Shown: in pieces, positions 1 to 5,508 of the stretch
Layout of the letters: every line of letters starts with the position of its first letter
Position numbering within the stretch: position 1 is the first letter of the stretch
Origin: Clostridiales bacterium
GTDB lineage: Bacteria; Bacillota; Clostridia; Lachnospirales; Lachnospiraceae
Direction of reading: 5' to 3'
Length of the DNA: 5,544 nucleotides
Assembly (NCBI GenBank): GCA_012512995.1
Contig: JAAZDA010000308.1
Span: 1-5,544 of the forward strand
Program-made: the position numbers and the translations under genes
Notes under the pieces: model-generated
What the model was told of the DNA's origin: nothing
Seen by the model: only the letters and a program-made list of their open reading frames with translations
Databases searched by the model: none

Positions 1-2
1 GT

Positions 3-293
3 GTAGAGTCACTCGGTGGAATGCTTGCAGGTTCGCTTGCTTCCGGAGTGCTCCTTGCCATAATGATGGCTAATGCCGGTGGAGCATGGGACAACGCGAA
101 GAAGTACATTGAGGGCGGAGCTTTCGGTGGAAAAGGAAGCGAGACTCACAAAGCAGCTATCGTCGGAGATACTGTTGGAGATCCGTTCAAGGATACATCC
201 GGTCCTTCGATCAACATCCTGATCAAGCTGATGACGATAGTTTCACTTGTATTTGCACCTGTATTTGTTCACTTTGGCGGAATACTTTTCTAA
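3..293 (+). CDS. hppA: Membrane-bound ion-translocating pyrophosphatase, C-terminal 96 residues (5' end outside window)
   Basis: This is the end of a polytopic inner-membrane enzyme that hydrolyses pyrophosphate and pumps H+ and/or Na+. The open frame runs in from before the window; the first full codon is at base 3, so the ATG at 21 is an internal methionine and not a start. What is visible: a Gly/Ala-rich membrane helix (ESLGGMLAGSLASGVLLAIM), then ANAGGAWDNAKKYIEGG, then the cytoplasmic loop GDTVGDPFKDTSGPS followed by NILIKL, then a last hydrophobic segment (MTIVSLVFAPVFVHFGGILF). The Asp/Lys-rich GDTVGDPFKDTSGPS loop is a signature of the family and helps bind Mg-pyrophosphate. The GNTT(A/K)A site that tells K+-dependent from K+-independent enzymes, and the ion-selectivity glutamate, lie upstream, so the pumped ion cannot be stated. 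A strong terminator follows 18 bp after the stop codon, so this is the end of its transcription unit. Confidence 0.95.
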   Translation, partial: VESLGGMLAGSLASGVLLAIMMANAGGAWDNAKKYIEGGAFGGKGSETHKAAIVGDTVGDPFKDTSGPSINILIKLMTIVSLVFAPVFVHFGGILF

Positions 294-311
294 GTCATAA
301 GAGATCAACGA

Positions 312-344
312 GGTAACGGCATGATGCATGCCGTTACCTTTTTT
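312..344 (+). terminator. Rho-independent terminator of hppA
   Basis: A perfect 11-bp stem (312-322 GGTAACGGCAT with 328-338 ATGCCGTTACC) with a 5-nt loop is followed at once by six T residues (339-344). It lies 18 bp after the pyrophosphatase stop codon and before the pheS promoter, so it separates the two transcription units. The stem is symmetrical, but the T-tract is on the + side, so it terminates rightward transcription. Confidence 0.93.
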
Positions 345-361
345 AATTGAGTGTATATGCA

Positions 362-390
362 TTGATAATAAAGGGAAAGAGTGGTAAACT
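362..390 (+). promoter_or_regulatory. Predicted sigma70/sigmaA promoter of pheST
   Basis: The -35 is TTGATA (362-367; 5 of 6 consensus bases). A 17-bp spacer leads to the -10 TAAACT (385-390; 4 of 6), preceded by TGG at 382-384, which gives an extended -10 TGn motif. Transcription would start near 396-398, leaving a leader of about 55 nt before the pheS ATG at 451. TATTAT at 395-400 is a better -10 by itself but has no -35 at a proper distance. The leader shows no T-box sequence, no stem-loop attenuator and no short Phe-rich leader peptide. Confidence 0.5.
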
Positions 391-434
391 AAATTATTAT
401 ACATATATATGCAACACCCCAAAAGCAAGATCGT

Positions 435-441
435 AAGGAGG
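435..441 (+). promoter_or_regulatory. Ribosome binding site fixing the pheS start
   Basis: AAGGAGG lies 9 nt before the ATG at 451. The same frame is open back to an ATG at 409, which would add 14 residues (MQHPKSKIVRRIQL) and would place the Shine-Dalgarno inside the gene. The site decides for 451. Confidence 0.85.
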
Positions 442-450
442 ATACAACTA

Positions 451-1488
451 ATGCTGAATCGTTTGGAAGAGATCCGCAAACGCGGACTGGAGAAAATCGG
501 AGAGGCTGCTGATCTTGATAAGCTTCAGGAAACACGCAGAGAACTCACCGGGAAAAAAGGGGAACTGACAGAAGTGCTCAAGGGACTGGGCAAACTTGAA
601 CCTGATGAAAAGCGTTCTGTCGGTATGAAGGCAAATGAGATAAAGACTTTTTTTGCCGACAAGATCAAAGAGAGAGAAGAGCAGATCATCGCTTCGCAGA
701 GCGCACTCGATGAGGATATAGATGTGACGCTTCCGGGCACCATGGTACCGGGAGGAGCGCTGCATCCTATTACGCAGATGTGCTATGATCTGAACGACGC
801 CTTTCTTTCACTGGGGTTTGAAATATTTAATGAGGATGATATAAGCAGCGAGAAATACGCTTTTGACAATCTGAACTTCCCGCCTGATCATCCTGCGCGC
901 GCTACAATGGATACATACTGGATCGACGGTACAGAGAACAAGAACGGTACGGAGAGACTGTGCATGCGTCCGCATCTTACGGGCGCTTCTGTAAGATATC
1001 TGCTTCAGCATGGAGCGCCTGCCAGGTTTGTCTATCCGGGCCGGGTGTACAGAAACGAGAACACAGACGCGAGACACGAAAGGGCTTTTTTCCAGTATGA
1101 GGCGCTTGTTGTCGACAAAGACCTCTCTTTTTCATCTGGTAAAGTAATGATACAGACGATCCTCGAGAAAGTATTCGGACGTAAGATAAAAGTGCGCATG
1201 CGCGAGGGCTTTTTCCCTTTCACAGAGCCGGGATATGAGATCGACATGGAATGTCTGGTATGTGGTGGAAAAGGCTGCAGAGTATGCAACAACGTCGGAT
1301 GGATAGAGGTGATGCCGGGCGGCGTCATCCATCCTAATGTGCTCAAGGCCGCGAATCTGGACCCTGACGAATGGTCGGGATTCTATACGAATATTGGCCT
1401 GGACAGGCTTGTAATGATGCGTTACGGAGTGGACGACGTGCGTCTGTTCCACAGCGCGGATCTCAGATTCTTATCGCAGTTCAAATAG
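451..1488 (+). CDS. pheS: Phenylalanine--tRNA ligase alpha subunit (divergent, Cys4-type)
   Basis: PheS is the catalytic subunit of the cytoplasmic (alpha-beta)2 enzyme that charges tRNA-Phe with phenylalanine. At 345 residues it has the usual length. Residues 1-90 form a charged helical arm (coiled-coil, tRNA contact). The class II core follows: G101-P106 GGALHP; a motif-2 region about 172-220 (MRPHLTGASVRYLL, then PGRVYRNENTDARHERAFFQYEALVVDK); FFPFTEP at 254-260; and motif 3 GLDRLVMMRYG at 316-326, ending DLRFLSQFK. Against the common bacterial form (RTHTS, FHQVEGLVVD, GMVHPN) this protein reads RPHLTGAS, FFQYEALVVD and GGVIHPN, so it belongs to a divergent branch. Residues 268-279 carry four cysteines (CLVCGGKGCRVC), a likely metal knuckle absent from E. 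coli PheS. The pheT ribosome binding site begins inside its stop codon, which shows tight co-translation. Confidence 0.95.
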   Translation: MLNRLEEIRKRGLEKIGEAADLDKLQETRRELTGKKGELTEVLKGLGKLEPDEKRSVGMKANEIKTFFADKIKEREEQIIASQSALDEDIDVTLPGTMVPGGALHPITQMCYDLNDAFLSLGFEIFNEDDISSEKYAFDNLNFPPDHPARATMDTYWIDGTENKNGTERLCMRPHLTGASVRYLLQHGAPARFVYPGRVYRNENTDARHERAFFQYEALVVDKDLSFSSGKVMIQTILEKVFGRKIKVRMREGFFPFTEPGYEIDMECLVCGGKGCRVCNNVGWIEVMPGGVIHPNVLKAANLDPDEWSGFYTNIGLDRLVMMRYGVDDVRLFHSADLRFLSQFK

Positions 1489-1492
1489 GAGG
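1487..1492 (+). promoter_or_regulatory. pheT ribosome binding site overlapping the pheS stop codon
   Basis: AGGAGG starts at the second base of the pheS TAG (1486-1488) and lies 5 nt before the pheT ATG at 1498. The overlap couples translation of the two subunits, which assemble in a 2:2 complex. Confidence 0.85.
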
Positions 1493-1497
1493 TTGGC

Positions 1498-3918
1498 ATG
1501 AAGGTATCACTTAACTGGATCAGAAGATATATAGATATACCTGCAGATCTCACTGACGAACAGATCGCTTATGATCTGACGATGAGAACTGTGGAGGTTG
1601 AAGATGTAGTAAATACTGCCGAGAAATATCACGACATAGTCGTCGGCAGGATCACGGAAATACAGGCGCATCCGAACGCGGATCTTCTCAAGATCTGTAT
1701 TGTGGACATCGGAGAGGCTGAGCCTGTACAGATAGTGTGCGGTGGCAGCAATCTTTACGAGGGCGAGAATGTAGTAGTGTCTAAGCCGGGTTCGTTTGTC
1801 GTATGGCATGGAGAAGGCGAGCCTGTAAAAATCAAGGAAACAAAGATGCGCGGTGTTCCTTCGTACGGGATGATATGCGCGGCATCGGAAGTCTATCTCG
1901 ATCCATTCTTTCATGACGATGACGAGAGAGTCATCGTTGATCTCGGAGATACTCCGTGTACACCGGGGCAGAATGTGGCGGAAGTGGTCGGCATGGACGA
2001 CACGGTCCTCGAAATCGATAATAAATCACTTACGAACAGGCCAGACCTGTGGGGACACTATGGCATCGCTCGCGAGATCGCCGCGATCTATGATCTCAAG
2101 TTGAAAACGCTCCCGCATATCTCAATAGACAGAGATCTTCCGGGATTTCCTGTCGACATCAAAGAACCGCAGAAGTGCAACAGATATGACGCTCTAGTAA
2201 TAGACAATGTGTATGATAAGGAATCGCCGCTCTGGATCAAATCTCTGCTCATAAACGCGGGGATGAGGCCTATCAACGCGATAGTTGATATTACAAATTA
2301 TGTCATGCTTGCGGTAGGTCAGCCAACACATGGATTCGACCGCACTCATGTCGTGGACAAGATCATTGTCAGAAATGCGGCAAAAGGCGAGAAGCTCGAA
2401 CTTTTGGACGGCAACAAACTTGATCTTACCGAAAGTGATCTGGTGATCTGCGACGCGGAGGAGCCTATGGCGCTTGCCGGCATCCGCGGAGGCAGAAAGG
2501 ATTCCATACTTCCGGAGACAACGAGCATAGTGCTTGAAGTAGCGGATTTTACCGCAGAGACAATAAGAAAGACGGGAAGCCGCTTCGACGAGAAGACGGA
2601 TTCATCAATAAGATACGAGAAGGGAATAGATACAGAACGAGTAGACCTTGGGATATCAGTGGCGCTCAGTCTGTTCAATGAAGTGTTCCCGGAGATACAG
2701 CTTGTTGCTTACGGAAGCCAGTATCCGGTGCACACCGAGAAGCAGATCATTGAAGTGACTCAGGATTTTCTTGATCGCAGGCTCGGAACTGTTCTCGAGA
2801 AAGACGAAATCAAAAAAATACTCACAAGATTAGGATATGACATTGAGTTTACAGATAATGGGTACATGGTCACGGCCCCTGTATGGAGATCGACCGGAGA
2901 CGTGTCCATCAAAGATGATGTGCTCGGGGATCTTGCGCGTCTGATAGGATACGAGAACTTTGAAGCAAAGCCGTTCCCTGTAAATTTTGAACATGCTGTA
3001 AGACAGCCGAAGCAGAATCTCGACCGTAGGCTCAGGGAATATCTTGCTTTCAGATGCGGATTCAACGAAGTGTTCACATATCCGTGGATCGATGAGAAAT
3101 TCATAGAAGCCGCGAACATCGATGTCTCGAAGGCCATTGATCTTGCAACTCCGCCGGCGCCTGAACTCAGGCATCTGCGTCAGTCGCTCATACCGGGGCT
3201 GCTCGAAGCTTCAATGAAGAATCTCCGGTATTTTGATGAGTTCAATATTTTCGAGATGGCTCAGGTGTTCGAAAAAGGTGAAATGCATCCGTCGTCCGAT
3301 GAGGAGACACTTCCGATGCAATCCATGCATCTCGCCGGCATGCTTGTAGGAAATGACCCAAAGATGCTGTTTTTCAAGGCAAAGGGCGTGATCGAATCGA
3401 TGGCAGGATATTGTCACATGGAAGAGATCACTTTGAAGCAGGAAACGCAACCGGGATGGGCAGACAACGGAACATATCTTAATGTAATCATGGATGGTGA
3501 GGTCATAGGAGATATTGGGATCGTTTCCGTTCCGACAATGAACAATGCAGGGATAAGGAGGACCAGCATCGCGGCTTTCGAGCTGGACGAAACGAAACTC
3601 GTACCGCTTGCTTCGCGAAACAACGAATTCAAACACCTCCCGCAGTTCCCGCTGGTAGAAGAAGATCTTTCGCTTCTCGTCGATGAGGATGTTACATGGG
3701 AGTCCATACGCGAAGCAATCAAATTCATGGTCAAAGATCTCCAGTTCGTGGAGGAATACAGAGGCAAGCAGATCCCGGACGGCAAGAAATCCGTGATGCT
3801 CAGACTCAAGATCGGCTCGGATGAGGGCACTATGAACGCAAAGCAGATAGACCGCAAGATGAAGGGTATAATCAGCGCGCTTCAGAAGAAGTGTAAGGCG
3901 GAACTCAGAGACGAATAA
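1498..3918 (+). CDS. pheT: Phenylalanine--tRNA ligase beta subunit
   Basis: PheT is the large partner of PheS; it binds tRNA-Phe and hydrolyses mischarged Tyr-tRNA. At 806 residues it is full length. Domains in order: an N-terminal MKVSLNWIRRYIDI start; a tRNA-binding OB fold at about 48-133 (VVGRITEIQAHPNADLLKIC, QIVCGGSN, KMRGVPSYGMICAASE); B3/B4 editing domain from about 227 to 390 (NRYDALVIDNV, MRPINAIVDITNYVMLAVGQPTHGFD); B5 at about 412-490; a class II-like core with no catalytic motifs, including FTYPW, LRHLRQSLIPGLLE and FNIFEMAQVF; and a C-terminal FDX-ACB anticodon-binding domain at 708-806 (PQFPLVEEDLSLLVDE, YRGKQIPDGKKSVMLRL). The end of B5 reads APVWRSTGDVSIKDDVLGDLARLIGYENF, where most bacterial proteins have WRPDI and EEVAR, so B5 is slightly divergent. 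The start has an AGGAGG 5 nt upstream. No terminator is visible after the stop. Confidence 0.97.
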   Translation: MKVSLNWIRRYIDIPADLTDEQIAYDLTMRTVEVEDVVNTAEKYHDIVVGRITEIQAHPNADLLKICIVDIGEAEPVQIVCGGSNLYEGENVVVSKPGSFVVWHGEGEPVKIKETKMRGVPSYGMICAASEVYLDPFFHDDDERVIVDLGDTPCTPGQNVAEVVGMDDTVLEIDNKSLTNRPDLWGHYGIAREIAAIYDLKLKTLPHISIDRDLPGFPVDIKEPQKCNRYDALVIDNVYDKESPLWIKSLLINAGMRPINAIVDITNYVMLAVGQPTHGFDRTHVVDKIIVRNAAKGEKLELLDGNKLDLTESDLVICDAEEPMALAGIRGGRKDSILPETTSIVLEVADFTAETIRKTGSRFDEKTDSSIRYEKGIDTERVDLGISVALSLFNEVFPEIQLVAYGSQYPVHTEKQIIEVTQDFLDRRLGTVLEKDEIKKILTRLGYDIEFTDNGYMVTAPVWRSTGDVSIKDDVLGDLARLIGYENFEAKPFPVNFEHAVRQPKQNLDRRLREYLAFRCGFNEVFTYPWIDEKFIEAANIDVSKAIDLATPPAPELRHLRQSLIPGLLEASMKNLRYFDEFNIFEMAQVFEKGEMHPSSDEETLPMQSMHLAGMLVGNDPKMLFFKAKGVIESMAGYCHMEEITLKQETQPGWADNGTYLNVIMDGEVIGDIGIVSVPTMNNAGIRRTSIAAFELDETKLVPLASRNNEFKHLPQFPLVEEDLSLLVDEDVTWESIREAIKFMVKDLQFVEEYRGKQIPDGKKSVMLRLKIGSDEGTMNAKQIDRKMKGIISALQKKCKAELRDE

Positions 3919-3933
3919 CAATACCTGTACGGC

Positions 3934-4272
3934 ATGCTAAAAGTGTTCTGGAGATATGATTTCATCCTGCACATAAAAGTCGACCATCCGTATATATCCG
4001 AGATATCCTATCAGATGAACTTCAAGACCACTGTGCTGCGGGTCCCTCAGCGGAAATTTATGTACAAACGCGGTCTTGAGATGAACGGCATCTATAAGGG
4101 AAAAGACATCGCTGAGCTTGCGAAGCGCATGGAAGAGATGGCGGGCACGGAAAGCGGAGCGATAAAGCGCGACAATGTCGTCGAGGCTTTTCTCGTAAAA
4201 CAGGGAGGGTGTGATCTATATGGGATTCAGAACGCTGGAGATAAGCGAACCGTCAGAACTACATGTGGATAA
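3934..4272 (+). pseudogene. Probable cas9 remnant (C-terminal scar) between pheT and cas1
   Basis: Seen: an open frame of 112 codons starting 15 bp after pheT, with no convincing ribosome binding site at the ATG at 3934 or at the internal ATGs at 4015, 4060 and 4081. It runs 53 bp into cas1 in another frame. Recalled comparison with S. pyogenes Cas9: residues 34-55 (VLRVPQRKFMYK, then NGIYK) fit without gaps on VLSMPQVNIVKK and the following GGFSK, at the RuvC/PAM-interacting boundary. Residues 82-96 (VVEAFLVKQGGCDLY) fit on the Cas9 end VLDATLIHQSITGLY. In the full protein these two stretches are over 200 residues apart; here they are about 26 apart. No nuclease domain is left, and the normal stop before cas1 is gone. 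Inference: an internally deleted cas9 stump in the position where type II loci carry cas9. It could instead be an unrelated small hypothetical gene, because identity is low and the comparison was made by eye. Outside this frame the 3919-4219 interval shows no other gene, no tracrRNA anti-repeat and no terminator. Confidence 0.45.
4203..4208 (+). promoter_or_regulatory. Ribosome binding site fixing the cas1 start
   Basis: GGGAGG lies 11 nt before the ATG at 4220. The upstream in-frame GTG at 4211 is only 2 nt away and cannot use this site. The ATG also gives the MGFRT N terminus expected of type II Cas1 (MGWRT in S. pyogenes). Confidence 0.7.
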
Positions 4273-5122
4273 GGGACAGCTACGGATAGAACAGAAAGAC
4301 AAGACCGTGAGTATCCCGCTTGAGGATTTGGAAACAGTTGTATGCACAGGTGCGCAGATCAGGATATCAACAATGGCAATGATACAGATGTCACGTCATG
4401 GCGTGGGCGTAATGATGATGGACGAGAAGTATAAACCGGCCAGCGTCTTATACCCGGTCGAAGCATGTTCTCATCAGGCGCTTGTACTACAACGGCAGGC
4501 GGATATGGATCAAGGTGAACGCGATGCAATCTGGTCGATGATAGTCAGGAAAAAAATCGAAAATCAGGCACGTTTATTATCACTTCTTGGATTAGAAGGA
4601 GCAGATAGACTTATGCAGTTGTCAGCAAACAGCAAGGTAGAAGTAAATGACTTCGCAGAGGCTACCGCTGCAAAAGCATATTTTGCATCTTTTCATCCCG
4701 GACTCAACCGTAGAGTGACTGCTCCTATAAACAGCCAGTTGAATTATGGATATGCTGTTGTCAGAAATGCCATGATAAAAGCACTTATAACGACAGGATT
4801 CCAGCCAACCCTTGGCATTCATCACCATAATCAGTTTAACGCATTCAATTTGGCTGATGATCTCATTGAGCCGTGGCGACCGATGGTGGATCTTCTCGTA
4901 TATGGAAGTCAATATCAATCTATTATTCTTGATAAGGATGAAAGACGTCGTCTAGCTTTGATCCTGCACAGCGCCTGTTCAATAAAAGGTTCTAAAGTAT
5001 CTGTGATGTCAGGTATTGGTACAATGGTGCAGAGCTTCAAGCATTTACTCTTGAATGAAAATGATGCCCTGAATTTACCAGACATACTTCCATTTGAATT
5101 GATAGATACCGTTACTGAATGA
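4220..5122 (+). CDS. cas1: Type II CRISPR-associated integrase Cas1
   Basis: Cas1 is the metal-dependent integrase that, as a complex with Cas2, inserts new spacers at the leader end of the CRISPR array. The 300-residue protein begins MGFRTLEI, has the N-terminal beta domain to about residue 80, and then the helical catalytic domain. The catalytic triad is visible by alignment to type II Cas1: E147 in DFAEATAAKAYF, H202 in LGIHHHNQFNAFN, and E217 in DDLIEPWRPMVD. The length and the NQFN and EPWRPMVD signatures point to the type II group rather than the type I form. No frameshift or internal stop interrupts it, so it looks functional. cas2 follows after 15 bp. Upstream there is no intact cas9, and no clear promoter was seen, so it may be transcribed from pheST. 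Its later two-thirds are visibly more AT-rich than pheST, which fits acquisition by transfer. Confidence 0.95.
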   Translation: MGFRTLEISEPSELHVDKGQLRIEQKDKTVSIPLEDLETVVCTGAQIRISTMAMIQMSRHGVGVMMMDEKYKPASVLYPVEACSHQALVLQRQADMDQGERDAIWSMIVRKKIENQARLLSLLGLEGADRLMQLSANSKVEVNDFAEATAAKAYFASFHPGLNRRVTAPINSQLNYGYAVVRNAMIKALITTGFQPTLGIHHHNQFNAFNLADDLIEPWRPMVDLLVYGSQYQSIILDKDERRRLALILHSACSIKGSKVSVMSGIGTMVQSFKHLLLNENDALNLPDILPFELIDTVTE

Positions 5123-5137
5123 TGAGAGGATGATAAA

Positions 5138-5443
5138 ATGAGAATAATTGTGATGCTGGATCCTCCAAATACACGAGGAACAAAGACCGCATATTCAGAA
5201 TTTCGCAAATTCCTGGTCTCTGACGGATATATACGCATCGGAGTCGAGCTATATATGCGTGTTGTAGTAAACAGAAATGGGGCTGAAAAGCATTTGAAAA
5301 GACTTGAAAAATACAACCCCGGTACCGGCACGATACGTGTGTTCAAAATGACTGAAAAGCAATTTTCGAGCATGACATTTCTCACTGGTACTCCGAATCA
5401 ACAGGAACAGATCGTTGGAGCAAATTGCCATATTGTATTGTAA
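5138..5443 (+). CDS. cas2: Type II CRISPR-associated protein Cas2
   Basis: Cas2 forms the central dimer of the Cas1-Cas2 spacer-integration complex. The 101-residue protein has the ferredoxin-like fold pattern: first strand MRIIVMLD with the conserved Asp at residue 8, helix TAYSEFRKFLVSDGY, strand GVELYMRVVV, helix GAEKHLKRLEKY, strand GTIRVFKMT. Its tail TEKQFSSMTFLTG is typical of type II Cas2 (S. pyogenes has TEKQFSEMTLIVG). The start has GAGAGGA 7 nt upstream and lies 15 bp after cas1, so the two are co-translated. The gene after it is not csn2 or cas4; the leader and array follow at once, as in II-C loci. The 3' end carries the -35 of the array promoter. Confidence 0.95.
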   Translation: MRIIVMLDPPNTRGTKTAYSEFRKFLVSDGYIRIGVELYMRVVVNRNGAEKHLKRLEKYNPGTGTIRVFKMTEKQFSSMTFLTGTPNQQEQIVGANCHIVL

Positions 5444-5453
5444 ATGATATAAT
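5425..5453 (+). promoter_or_regulatory. Leader promoter for the CRISPR array
   Basis: The -35 TTGCCA (5425-5430; 5 of 6) is separated by exactly 17 bp from a perfect -10 TATAAT (5448-5453). The -35 lies inside the end of cas2 and the -10 begins 4 bp after its stop. Transcription would start about 5459-5461 and enter the first repeat about 50 nt later, giving pre-crRNA in the same direction as cas1-cas2. Confidence 0.7.
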
Positions 5454-5508
5454 ATATAAAATAAGGAATGCATTTAGTAGTCGTTCTTAGAATACTACGA
5501 TATGTTGA
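5444..5508 (+). other. CRISPR leader
   Basis: These 65 bp of AT-rich non-coding DNA lie between the cas2 stop and the first repeat. They hold the -10 and start site of the array promoter. The base-pair steps at the junction read TTGA|GTTTTA, which resembles the TTTGAG leader-anchoring end that Cas1-Cas2 recognises in studied II-A systems. An ATACTAC at 5492-5498 is complementary to GTAGTAT in the repeat. Confidence 0.6.

Noticed and set aside
409..450. Upstream ATG as the pheS start
   Set aside because: No ribosome binding site precedes it, it would place the strong AAGGAGG inside the gene, and the extra 14 residues do not match the PheS N terminus.
243..479. 78-codon - strand frame opposite the end of hppA, the terminator and the pheS promoter
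   Set aside because: It runs through a clear terminator hairpin and a promoter. The hydrophobic start is the complement of AT-rich DNA.
2547..2554. TTTTACCG in pheT as a tracrRNA anti-repeat
   Set aside because: Only 8 nt match the complement of the repeat, inside a conserved coding region and without a following hairpin or terminator. No match of 12 nt or more was seen anywhere in the window.
3211..3921. 236-codon open frame on the - strand opposite the pheT 3' part
   Set aside because: It is fully opposite strongly conserved PheT sequence, its translation has no recognisable domain, and no promoter or ribosome binding site supports it.
4211..4219. GTG at 4211 as the cas1 start
   Set aside because: The ribosome binding site is only 2 nt away, and Cas1 of this type begins MG(F/W)RT, encoded from 4220.
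4427..4439. AGTATAAACCGG in cas1 resembling repeat sequence (ACAAACCGG)
   Set aside because: The shared core is only 7 nt, in coding sequence; this is expected by chance.
5249..5473. 74-codon - strand frame opposite cas2 and the leader
   Set aside because: It is a shadow of cas2 and crosses the array promoter. There is no similarity to csn2 or cas4.
5476..5498. TAGTA/TACTA hairpin in the leader as a terminator
   Set aside because: Five A/T-rich base pairs with a long loop and no T-tract; too weak, and it would block the array.
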